From positions 2,170,001 to 2,234,000 of the forward strand of contig OZ017752.1 of the NCBI GenBank assembly GCA_963969365.1: a stretch of DNA of 64,000 nucleotides, in the 5' to 3' direction. How positions within the stretch are numbered: the first letter of the stretch is position 1; each line of letters begins with the position of its first letter. Position numbers and translations under genes: made by a program. Of this stretch, positions 33,749-44,700 are shown piece by piece. This stretch comes from Asterochloris sp. CNOR1. Its lineage: Eukaryota > Chlorophyta > Trebouxiophyceae > Trebouxiales > Trebouxiaceae. The notes below the pieces were generated by a model that was given only the letters and a program-made list of their open reading frames with translations, did not search any database and was not told the DNA's origin.

Positions 33749-36635
33749 ATGATGCTGTCCAAGTATCTCCCTGGCAAACAGGTCCTTCCATGTGGACAGA
33801 TCTCTGCAGCGGGTCTTGCCGGGGGCCAGCTTGGCCCCATGTGCCAGCAGCCAGAGGTACAGACAGCATGGCAAACCGGCTGCAAACGCCGCAGGCTATG
33901 CCTGCAAGCCAGTTTATCTCAGCGAGGTGCTGAGACAGGTGAGATGCCAATGTGGACGGTTCTACACTGCAGATCCAGTGCATGCGGCGTGCTGACTATG
34001 TCTTGTCTCCTCCACAGCGCCTTCAGAAAGGATTGCAGTGGAACGGGAAACTCTAAGGATGGCGCTGCCCAGCAAAGGCAGGATGGCAGAAGATACCCTG
34101 CAGCTGCTCAAGGTGCGCATGTCGCACAGCCTGCAATACAACTTCTCTGCCAGCAGGCAGTCTCGCTGGCAGCCTGGGCTACCATCACAGCCTTCTCCTT
34201 TGCTTGCAGGACTGCCAGCTATCTGTGTATAAGCCCAATCCCAGACAGTACATTGCAACCATCAGCCAGGTCAGCGTCGGCTCGCTGAAGCTTGCCATCT
34301 GTGCGGAGGCGCAGAAATTGCATCATGGTCCAAGTTGAGCATACCTGTTGCCCCACTCCCCTGCCCATACATGCATTGCATGCCCCGGGTGCTGGCTGCT
34401 GCTCTGACAGCACCCTCAGCTGAGAGGCGCGCATCACTTGCAGACCTGTGCTGCCTCACATTGCAGATGCCCCAGCTTGAGGTCTGGTTCCAGCGCGCCT
34501 CAGATGTGGTGCGCAAGCTGTCCTATGGCGACGTGGACCTGGGCATTGTGGGCTTTGACATGTTCAGCGAGCTGTCCAACGACGACCCCGACCTGCTGGT
34601 AGTGCACGACGCCCTAGATTTTGGGCACTGCCACCTTGGCCTGGGGGTGCCCATGGGCGGCAGGTGAGGTGAAGGGAACATGTCCTTGGCTGCTGGCAAC
34701 TATGGCCAGTTTGGCCTTGGGGTTGACACGTCAGAGGGTTGCTGTTTCACTTGGGCGTGAAGGCCCCCAGCTCCACTGAAGGCTGTGCAGACAGCTCCCA
34801 CTGGTGGTGCATGATGCCCCCAATTTTGGGCATCACCACCTCGGCCTTGGGTGTGCCTATGGACAGCAGGTCCGCAGCAAGGACCACAAGCTCATTGTCT
34901 GCTTCGATCTCTGCTGCTCAAAAGCTGACCGGGCGTTGCTGTGCACCTGGTGGACGAGGGTGCAGGCCTTCACAGCAAATGCTGTGCTGTGTCCAGGAGG
35001 CCTGGCGCCTTCCAGCAGGTGATGGTTGTCGCCCAGGCCTTCCATGAGCGTGCCTGCATGCAGGCTACTGCAGGAGGATCCAGTCCCTGCTGCTTCCTGC
35101 AGGTTCACAAACATCAACAGCCTGGAGGACCTAAAGGCCATGTCCGACTGGACCGAGACCAGCCCCCTGCGCGTAGTCACAGGGTACCAAAACATTGCGC
35201 GAAAGTTCTTCAGCAAGCACGGCTTCGAGCACGTTGTGCTGCTCAGCGCAGACGGTGCTCTCGAGGCTGCACCACTCATGGGCTCCGCCGACATCATTCT
35301 GGACCTCGTCAGCACAGGCAAGCTTGGCCATAGCTGCATGATGTTGCATTCTGCACAAGCTGGCCTTGGTGGTGCCAGGCACTAACTCCAAGCCAGATCT
35401 GCAGCCTGAACGCCTCAGTGCACAGGGTCCCAGCCTCATTGCGCAGGCAGTTTCGCGCAGACAGGACTGGCCGCCTGCCTGCGCTGCTAAAACAGCTGTC
35501 ATAGCCACAGGAGGACCTGCAGGGGCTCACTCTTTGCAAAACTGCACATCTGAACAAGCCTGCCTGCACATCTGACTGCAGAGCAGCCACTCAATCTGTG
35601 ATGTTGCTGCAGGCGTCACGCTGCGGGAGAACAACCTGAAGCAGCTGGAGGGCGGCCTTATAATGAAGAGCGAGGGTGTGCTGGTAGCCTCCAAGAGGGC
35701 CCTGGAGACGCGGCCAGGCCTGCTGGAGGTGGTCCATGAGCTCATAGAGCGTTTTGAGGCGCACCTCACAGCCGAAGACTTTTACTCAGTCACAGCCAAC
35801 ATGGTGAGAGCTTAAAGATGATGTGGCGCACTGTTCGATGACACACCTGTCCCAAGCAATGGGGCTGCGCAGCAGCAGGAGGTCCTGCAAGCGTACCCAG
35901 GCCAGGTCAGGCTGGCAGCTTGATATCTCCTGACTCATTGCGTCAGAGGCGTTTGTTCTGCAAAGCCAAAGCCGTCCTTTCTGGGCTGATCTGCTGTGGC
36001 TGCCCCAGAGAAGACCAATTTCAACCAGGGGAGCTTCAGCCCAGAAGAGATCGCTGCCGGGCAGGCACCAAGTGGTTGCTCTGTGTGCCCCTTTGACGTC
36101 CTATTGACATTTTGTTTGCGCCGCCCTGGTGTGTTGGCTGACACCCATATGTATGATCAAAATGGTCCTGCAGCGTGGCTCCAGCCCGGAGGATGTGGCC
36201 ACCAAGCTGCTACAGCAACCAGGGCTGCAGGGCCTGGCAGGCCCCACCATCAGCCCTGTCTTCACGATGGCGGATGGCAAGGCAGAGGCCCAGCCCAGCT
36301 ACTTTGCCTGTGTCATCTGTGTGGAGAAGAAAAAGCTGTACAGCTCAGTCAAGGAGATCAGACAGGTGGGCCTGGGCTGATGTGCAGCGTACCAACTGAA
36401 GCACGGCAGATATTGACATGGAGAACCCCCTTCGTGGAGCAGGGAGCCTCCTTTGATGTCTGTGCTGTTGTGACGATGGCAACTGCAACTCATATTGGCC
36501 ATTGTCTGTCTATGAAGGTCTGTGTGCTTGCTGCAGGTTGGAGGCACGGGGGTGCTGGTCTCACCCATGACGTACATCTTTGACGCGGAGCCAGCACGGT
36601 GGCGCAAGCTGCTGGACACACTGGGCCAAAATTAA
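33749..36635 (+). CDS. HISN1: ATP phosphoribosyltransferase, plastid (histidine step 1)
   Basis: It joins ATP and PRPP in the first, feedback-inhibited step of histidine synthesis. Eight exons: 33749-33938, 34018-34112, 34210-34269, 34467-34663, 35103-35317, 35613-35803, 36174-36365 and 36537-36635. They total 1239 nt (412 aa). Exon 1 ([20 protein letters not shown]...) looks like a transit peptide. Then follow [34 protein letters not shown] (substrate-binding lobe), [36 protein letters not shown] (PRPP loop) and a C-terminal regulatory region ending [20 protein letters not shown]. This is the long, regulated form of the enzyme. Intron 5 uses a GC donor (ACAG|GCAAGC). Introns 4 and 6 contain decayed copies of adjoining exon edges. 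It faces MnmE and converges on the kinesin gene. Confidence 0.97.
34801..34871 (+). repeat. Decayed copy of HisG exon 4 end inside intron 4
   Basis: About 71 nt resemble 34596-34665, the last coding bases of exon 4 plus the donor, at roughly three-quarters identity by eye. The exon reads [17 protein letters not shown]; the copy reads [17 protein letters not shown] and then loses the exon's frame. It ends in AGCAG|GT, so the donor is still recognisable. A weaker second echo may lie at about 34690-34730. Confidence 0.85.
36021..36062 (+). repeat. Decayed copy of HisG exon 7 start inside intron 6
   Basis: This stretch reads [11 protein letters not shown] where exon 7 (acceptor at 36172-36173) reads [10 protein letters not shown]. 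The nucleotide match covers about 40 nt at moderate identity. A shorter look-alike of the same acceptor, GGTCCTGCAAGCGTACCC, sits near 35881. Neither is needed for the HisG reading frame. Confidence 0.6.
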
Positions 36636-36934
36636 GATTGCAACCTCTCCGGGGCCCCCCTCATGTTGCTTTATAAAACGTTCATCAGGAGCATTTGTGC
36701 AGGCAGCCCAAGTTGCGCAGCCATGTGATATAGGCTGCATAGCTTGCCTGGCTGTCAAGTCATGAAGCTCTGAAGTCATCACGGTGAGGCCACTGCTGAA
36801 GTTTGTTTCATGTAATATTGCTGACTGTCACATGTGCTGCTCTGTGTCACATTTAAAGTTGGTAGTCGCAGAGGTTAATGTCGACCCTGTACGCACTGAT
36901 GGTCCCTGGTGTGCAAACTGCTACTAGCAGGTCA
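36636..36934. other. Convergent 3' gap, HisG / kinesin
   Basis: 299 bp between the two stop codons. It holds both 3' UTRs; a plus-strand TGTAA lies at 36811-36815. No exon was seen. Confidence 0.5.
36811..36815 (+). terminator. Candidate poly(A) signal TGTAA for HisG
   Basis: TGTAA about 176 nt after the HisG stop codon. Confidence 0.4.
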
Positions 36935-39900
36935 TCAACTGGCAAGTTGCAGCTGATTGACCCTGTGCACCTGTTTGGCTGTCAGGCTGTTGCCCTTGCT
37001 GCCCATGACAAAAATGAGGGAGCCCTTGTCCAGCGTCTTGGTGTCTGCAACCCTGAGGGCCCTAGCTGCTGGCGAATCCAATCCCAGCCGCTTCTTGGGT
37101 GAGGACGGCTTGGTGGCAGGGCGACGACCTCTCTCAGGGCTGCCCACAGAGATGTTGGTGTTGCTGGTGCCATACAAGATGGGCAGGCTGCCAGTGCTGT
37201 TGCTGGTGGGCAAGTGCTGCATCGAATTGATAGTGCTGGCCTGTGATGAGGTGAGGGCCAGGGTGGGCAGCGAGGAAGCAAGCTGGGGGTTGGGCCGAAT
37301 CAGTGACGAACGCCCCCATCCAGACTGCAACGAGCTTACTGGCGTGCTGCCTGTGCTGGGAGCAGGCTCTGGCGGCTGCAGAGCGGCTGCCTCTGGACTA
37401 GGGAATGCAGACACAGACCTAGCATCCGGGATGGTCAGGGTCTGCAGCAGGCCGAAGAGGAGGTTCCTCAGCAGTGGCTGGCACACACAAGTCGTGCATC
37501 CTGTGCAGCTAACTTGGATTGCTCTGGGCTCTGCGTCATATGGTGCTGTGCACCTGGACGGCATCCCTGCTTGCATCCTCCCAAACAGAACCATGTCCAC
37601 CAGAAGCCAGGAACATACCTGTGCTGGCCTCCCGAAGCGCGTGCTGCCGCTGCTGACCACCATCATTGAGCCTGGCTCCTGAGCAGGCACCGGGCTACCA
37701 AGCGCTGCAACGCTGTCTGACGGCTGCAAGCTCCCAGCTGGCAGCGCTGCAGCCTGCTGCAGGTGCTCCTGCCGAGCTCGGCTGGCCTCCGCATGTGCCT
37801 GGCTGGCAATGGCCGCCTGCAGCTTGAGCCTGGAGGCTCTCTCTGCAGCCAGGTCCTCCCTCGCCAGTAAGAGCTCTGCCTTCAGGTGGTTCAGCTCTGC
37901 CCGCTGCTGTGCAACAGCTGCGGCTGCCTGCAGTGACACAGGCAGCAGTCTTGGTGCATGTCACGTCATGTGAGGACTGCACGCCAGCGTAGGCAGGGTA
38001 GGCAGGGCAGTCATGAGGGCAGCCACCTCACTGGGAGCAGCCACCTCAGGGTTTGCAGGAGTCACGTTGCTTCAGACCAGCCAGATTGATGTGCCTGCCT
38101 GCTGGTGCACTGAGGCGCCCACCTGCAGGGCTGTGTCGCTGGTGGCTGGCCGGCTCACTGCCCCAGCACCATCCTCAGGCGGGGCAGGCGCCGCCATCAC
38201 AGGATTGCTTGTCCCTGGACGGCTGTAGCCCCCAGAGGTGCGCATCAGGCCAGCATACTTGGCCAGCAGCTCAGTCAACCTGCAACGCATGCAGTAGCAT
38301 AGGTAAGCTAGGTCTGCAGGCCCCCATGCAGCATAGCAGGTGCTTTGAGACTGGAGTTGCACTGACTCGACCTGAGTGTGTGCAGCTGTCCCTTGATGGA
38401 CTGGTGTTCCTGCCAGCTTTCTCTGCACCCGTGCTGGAGCACCGTGAGGTGCAGACCCCGCCTTCTCAGCGCTCTCGTGATAGTTCAGGAATGTGAGGAG
38501 GAGTGCACCCTGCCACGTGAATTTCAGCGCAGAACAACACCTGTACTCAGCTCTCTGCACAGGGACACCCTAGCCCACCTCCTGATCTCTGAATTCTTCA
38601 GCTCCAGTTCCTGCTTTAGGTCAGTCTTGAGGTTGACTGTCACCCTGTTAGTGATGTTGCGGGCCCTGTCTGCAAACTTGAGGGTGTTGCAGGTCTCCTC
38701 AAAGGCCAGGATGGAGGGGGAGATGGTGGCAATAATCATGGTGTTGCAGTTACCCCCCAGGGAGTCTTGCAAGAGGTGGGTGAGCTTAGAATCCCTGCAC
38801 ACAGGGGTTTGAAAAGAATTGCAGCCTGCTGGGGAGCATGAGGTGGCAGAGGGAGATCACAACCTGCCAAGGGCTTGTAGCATCGGCATGACGCCAGACG
38901 CAATGTCGATGGGCTGCGCAGCTGCCAGAGCCAGCGCAGCAACACCGTCTCAGCAGCAAAAGGACATGCGTACCAAGAAGGAACTTGCTGGGGCTCCAAG
39001 GAGGTTGCCTTACCCTCACAACAAGCACCAGCCCATAGTCTGTGCCTCTAGCTGCAGTCTTTGCATAGGTAGCCGCTTGCCCAGTGGGGACATGGGGCAG
39101 CGCCCATTCCCTCAAGTGGGCCACCCCTCATGCCGGCAAAGGACAAAGCATCCAGAAGCGCCTCAGGCTTGCTTGTGGGGAATCTAAATCCTATTGCTTT
39201 CCGGTCAGTCGTCTGGGCACTGCCACTCAAGCCCACCTGTAGGGGATGTGGCTGCGCCCTTCCTCTGTTAGGCAGGCCACCACAGTGATCAGCGTGGACA
39301 GCGACTGGTTGATGGAGGTCAGCTCATTGACCCGCACATTGCTCATCTCCACATGGGCGCTCCAGCGCTCGCTGCCCGCCAGGTCCACAAAGTTAAGCTT
39401 GGAGCGCAGGATCCCGCCGGGCATGCGCTGCTCCAACACCAACTACAGAAGGAGCAGCATCGTAGTACACACTTATGTGCAGGGAGGCATATGGACGGGT
39501 CTGGCACACACAGCCACACAAACAAGGGGCCCAGGTGGGGGAGAGGGCGCTTCATGAGGACCGGCTGCTTCAGAACATCATGATGAAGCTAGCAGATGGC
39601 AGCATCAGCAGACAGTATCAGCATGCAAGCATCAGGGACCTGAGACATGGTGCCCCCACTTGCAGGATGCCACCATAGCAGCTGCTGTGCTGGGTCTGGT
39701 TCAGGAGTCATTGCCCAGGCCACCAGCATAAACAGACCAGCATCATGCTGAGCACCCAAGACCCGCCTGCAGAATGGTGTGGGAGCGGCTGCTGTGCTGG
39801 TTCATCTCTGTGTGGCGCACCGCCCGGTGCTGGTTGCCCTTCTTCAGCAAGCCCAGCGACTGCTCCACGCTTCGCACCTTGACCGCCAGTGCCCCCGGCA

Positions 39901-41374
39901 CCACTGTGCCGAAGGGGCCCCTGTCCTTCACCTCCAGGCCTGCCTTGCGTTTCCGCATGTCCTGCACATCAGCTTGCTGCGTCAGTTGGTCTCTGGACAA
40001 GCTATCGAACGAGAGGCCACAAACGGACCGCCAGTTTTGCACAACTGCACGCCCTGGCCCCAGGTGGTGACCGGCCGACAGGTCTGTCCTGCAGGCTGGT
40101 GGGCGGATGCGCCTTTAAGCAGGAGCAGGCAGATGGGCTCCCTGAATGCCGAAGCAGGGCAGCAAATGCATGCAGCTGCATGGCCTGTCACAAGATTGCA
40201 TCCTCAGCCAGGCACAGGGTGTCTGCAGGCGCACAGGTCTGCCCAGCGGGTAGCCTTGCTGATGTGTAGCAGGTCCATGCAGGAAGCCATCACGCAAAGA
40301 CGGCAAGCCCAAGCAAAGGAGCTCCAGCCTGTCTGCCTGTGTGAGCTGGTGTGCACACCTGGGGATCCAGGCGGGCACTGGACTTGTAGGGCTGCAGCAG
40401 GTCATGGATGCGCTCATTGTAGATCTCCATGTAGGACAACGTGATGCGCGTGTTGAGGGCATCCCCATCGCTGGCAGCTGCCGACTCCGCGAAGAGCTCC
40501 GCCAGCGCACGCGGAATGAGCCCTGCTGAGGGCGTCTCTCCAATCTCTGCAGGCCAGGACCAGACAGGGATGCATGTGCAGGCAATAGTAGGATTCACTG
40601 GTGTTTACTTGCTCTCGTAGAGCGGGCCTTGCCAGCAGGCATGTGTGTCAGGGCAGCACTCTTTGGCTCACAAAGGCCATGGGCCTGAGGTGCCATATGA
40701 GGCGCATTGCAGCACTCGTTTGCGCCATATAAATGGTCTGAGCACCAAGCCGGTGTGAAACGTAGCCTGGCAAATTATAAGAGCCGACCTTGCTCATAAT
40801 CCCCCAGCATGGTGAATGTCTTGCCACTGCCTGTGGCTCCACTGCAGGCAGACAAAGCATGGCTCATAATGTAGCACATCTAGGTGCAGCACATCTAGGT
40901 GCCTGCTGGACTGGTCGCTGGCTAGGGCAACAAGGCAGCCTGAGTGGAGCCTTACTAGGCTAGAACGGCGCTGTTGTACCCCTTCAGCACTGTCTGCACG
41001 CACCCTGCAGCGCAGATGAGTCGCGTAAGAGAACGCCTGGCCGGAGAGCAGAGAGCAGCAGAAGCAGCGGCACTATTGCCTCTGGCCAGATCAAACACGT
41101 CCTCCTGGGACGCATCCTGCCCCAGCACGTGATCGAAGTCTGACTCCAGGTTGACATTGTCTTTCATCACACGGATGTATCGCTCCTGCAGGGCATCGCA
41201 GCAGAACAGCTAAGCGGCAGCAGGCAGGAAGTGCATATCATGCGCATATAATTGGCCAGGAAGCTGCAGCTATGCACTCACCTCCATGATGGACACTGCC
41301 TCTGCGACGCTGACGTCCACCTCTCTGGGCAGCAATGGCCGCACTCGTACCACAGCAGAGATGCGTGACGCCAT
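36935..41374 (-). CDS. Kinesin with N-terminal motor, subfamily unassigned
   Basis: A plus-end-type ATPase motor by architecture. The start at 41374 gives [18 protein letters not shown], the first motor strand. Then [20 protein letters not shown], the P-loop [15 protein letters not shown] (Tyr codon split by an intron near 40967/40842), [13 protein letters not shown], switch [12 protein letters not shown] (about 39790), switch [12 protein letters not shown] (about 39370), [24 protein letters not shown] and [18 protein letters not shown]-like neck entry. The tail has a predicted coiled coil ([20 protein letters not shown], about 37900) and a Ser/Pro-rich end with [13 protein letters not shown], stopping near 36935. 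The motor alone does not fix the subfamily. It is head to head with CEP104, whose product caps ciliary and microtubule plus ends, so a ciliary or tip-directed role is an inference. One intron after DLARG could use either a GC or a GT donor in the same phase. Confidence 0.93.
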
Positions 41375-41710
41375 GCTGCCCTTTCCCAATTGGACTGTGG
41401 GAAGGCAGCCTGCAGCAAACAGCACCTGCTCAGACAGGTTGCTGAAGAGCACATGCAATGCAGGTCACCACCCACCTTGGATTTGACAACCAAATCAAGT
41501 TGGCAGACAGGTCTAGGATGACAGCATAGGAGCAGCCTGCCTGGACTCTAGCCAGCAGTGGCCACCTGACGCCCACCGCTGCCAACATCACAACGCGCAT
41601 CTGGGCACTCTCCTCTGCGTTTTGGGTGCAACAGCACTCTGTTGCAGAGCATGTTGCTCTGAGTTCACGATCATTGTAGCATCAGCAATCCTGACACTGC
41701 TCTGGCCGAA
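41375..41710. promoter_or_regulatory. Bidirectional promoter region, kinesin / CEP104
   Basis: 336 bp between the kinesin ATG (41374, minus) and the CEP104 ATG (41711, plus). A CCAATTGG palindrome lies at about 41385-41392, close to the kinesin start. No coding exon was recognised inside. Confidence 0.5.
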
Positions 41711-44700
41711 ATGGCAGGAAAGCTAAGATTCACCGTTCATTCATGCAGCGGAGAGGCGAGCAATGCTCCTGCAAACTCTCATGTTTAGCATGCTGGGTCA
41801 ACAGGAGGCTAACTTGCACCTGTGCAGGATCCAGACTACCCCGCAAGGGAGCTGCTTTTTCACAGTCCCCAAACACGGGGATGGCAATGTCCCAGGCATG
41901 CAGCTGAAAGGCGCTGCAATCACCCACCCCACACAAGCACGACAGGTCTCCCTGTCCCTGCAGGTTCTCCAGATTTCCACAAGAGATTGTGCTGCGGCTG
42001 GAGGAGCCGTCAAAGGTCCACCAGATCCAGATTCTGTCACATGAATACAAGGTGAAGGCCAGGCGGCACTTTGCGATGGCAGCAGGCAGATGACTTGATG
42101 GCACAGCAGGCCTTGAGGGGCGTCACTATTCTTTGAAATCAGGCAGAGCCCTGGAGGACACAGCCATTGGCGTATTGCCATTGAGGCGGCGCTCGTGCAG
42201 CCCCACGGAGCTTCACTGCTACCTGCAGATGCTCCTAAGGCGCAGCCTCTCCCCTCCGCCAGGCTCATGGCCACTTGCAGATTGCCAGAAGGTAGCCCAG
42301 TGAGACTTCTCAGGTGCCGCCCCCTGCCCCTGCAGATTGCCACGAAGGTGGAGCTCTATGTGGGCAACCTGCCACCAGGGAGCAAGGACCCCGAGCAATG
42401 TATCATGAAGAGGCTGGGGTACCTCTCCTTTGACAACAACGAGCGCAGCGGGCACCAGGCGAGAGAGCTGAAGAGCGTGCATGTCAGCACGCCAGCCTTC
42501 CTGCTCAAGCTGGTGGTGCAGCGCTGCCACACCAACCGTCTGAACATCTACAACCAGGTGCCAACCAACCCAGGGCTGCTTCACCCTTTGCTGTTTTAAG
42601 GACGGAGCAGCACATCATCACAACAAGCCGCTTGCTGCCCATGTCAACCAGCTGCCGTGGCGCCACTGCCACAAGCAGCAGATGGCACATGCAGGACTTT
42701 CAGCCGCGATAGGGCACTGTGCACTGTTGCAGAGACATCTGCAGGCTGCAACTGTAAAGCAGCAGGGATGAACAGCTGCTTTCACTGCACAATAGCGTGC
42801 TAGCAGAAGCTGTGGGCTATGCAAGCCACATGCATTGCAGTCCGTAACCCCTCCTCTGGCACTGCGCGGGCTCATGCTGCCTGGGCGCGCCTGCGCAGGT
42901 GGGCATTGTGGCCATGAACCTGATTGGCGAGGCGCTGCCCCCTGAGAGTCAGGCCATCCCGCCCTCCTTTGTCAGCAACCACTACCAGCCAGACCGGCCA
43001 CCACCTAATGCAGGTGGGCACCTGCTGCCCGTACATTGCCCTGAGCTAGTGCCTTGCAGGCTGCACCAGGCAGTTGCTGGTTGCCTTGCTGGCACTGGCA
43101 GCCAAACGGTTTGTTTTCTTGCGACAACATGCAGCACTGCGCAGGACACGGCAGAGCTGGGTACAGAGGCGACGGCCAGACACGCAGGCCTGTCAGCAGC
43201 AGCATACTGCAGGCTGCAGACTTGCTCAAGTGGGCCCTGCCACTCTGACGGCAGACCTGTCGCTGTGATATCATGCTGTCTGCTCAGATGACTATGCCTG
43301 GCTGGGGCGCCTGCAGGCGCGATGGCAGACCTGTCGCTTGACATCCAGGTGGACCCCCAGACGGCAGCTAAGATTCGGGAGGTCAATGCAAAGAAGGAGG
43401 CGGCTGTGGCTCATGAGGACTATGATGAGGCCAAGCGCCTCAAGGGAGTCATTGAGCGCCTCAGGGTGGTCGGGCAGAAGGCAGGTGTTGTGTGTGCTGG
43501 CCCCCTAGCACAGCACTGACCCCCTTAGGGTGGTGGGGTAGGAGTCAGGTTTGTGAGATAACACTGCCTGTGGGCCAATGAGTGCTTTGTCTGGCGGGGC
43601 AGAGGGTCCCCTCTCTGCCCGCTGGTCTCAGGGTGTCCCAAACATGAGAGCCTCAGGGTGGTTGGGCAGAGGATAGGCTTGTTGCGCCTCAGGACCTTGG
43701 TTGGACAAGGGTCAGGTTGGGCCTGGCTGATAAATTGCTTGCTGATTCAACAGCAGGGACCTTGGCACCTCATGCCTGCAGCCCAGCTCAATGCAGCTCT
43801 GCAAAGGCCAGATGTAGAAAAGAAAAGTCTAGAGGTGTTGATGAGCTAGTCACAGCCTGACCAGTTTGGTAATGGCGGAGCTCAGCCCAGGGAAGTAACT
43901 CTGATGGCAGCCTGCACCTGCAGGTTGCCCAGCTGGAGGCTCGTAAGAAGGGTGCAGTGGAACGCGAGGATTATGACATGGCCAAGGTGCTGAAGAAGGA
44001 GATCGATGTGCTCAGGGCGGCTGGAGAGACCGCGGCCGCCCTGGAGCCTGCCCAGCCTCAGTGAGTGCCTGGTGCTCAGCTTCTGCGTGTGCTGCAGGCC
44101 ATGTCCAGGCCTAACACAAACTGGCTTCATTCTGAGTGGTGACGTGACTCAGCGAGGGCCTGGCTTTTAGCTGCTGCAGAGCTAGTGAGCTGCTTGTCGA
44201 GCTGTCTGCTGCGCTGAAGCTGGCCACCCCTCTTGGTGTCAGCACTTCTCTGCTGCCTGCAAGAAAGTGCTTGGTGCGACCAGGCTGCTTGTCTGCAGGC
44301 TGCTTGGCAGCATTGATGCTGTGCTGAGACAGATGCATACAGACCAATGCCAAGACAAGACATTGCAAGACTTACTTGAGCTTCTAGCTGACGGGCAGGG
44401 CTGCTGCCGCCAGCAGCCAGTCATCTCTGGTCTGCCTGCAGATCTGGCGGGACACCTGATGCAGAAGAGATCTTGGGACGTGTCATGAGCCGGAGAGCCA
44501 GCAATGCAGCTGCCGGCCCCTCGGCGTCAGCACTTGCTGGGGCCAGCTCTGTTGCCAGCAGCGGCGGGTCAGGGGTGCCAGCGTATTTGGCAGCAGCTGC
44601 GTCTCAGCAGGACCCTGCCATGGCAGCTCCATCACCAGGTAGTGGGTTGCTGATACTTGCATGCCTGCCCCGCAGGTTGCAGGGCATCACTGAGCGTGCA

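Noticed and set aside
40868-40905. Short repeat GCACATCTAGGT twice in a kinesin intron
   Set aside because: Only two 12-nt units; too short to mean more than local slippage.
43289-43316. Possible upstream extension of CEP104 exon 6 reading DDYAWLGRLQ
   Set aside because: It shifts the frame relative to the conserved LDIQVDPQTAAKIREV helix; the acceptor at 43315-43316 joins in phase and fits the family.
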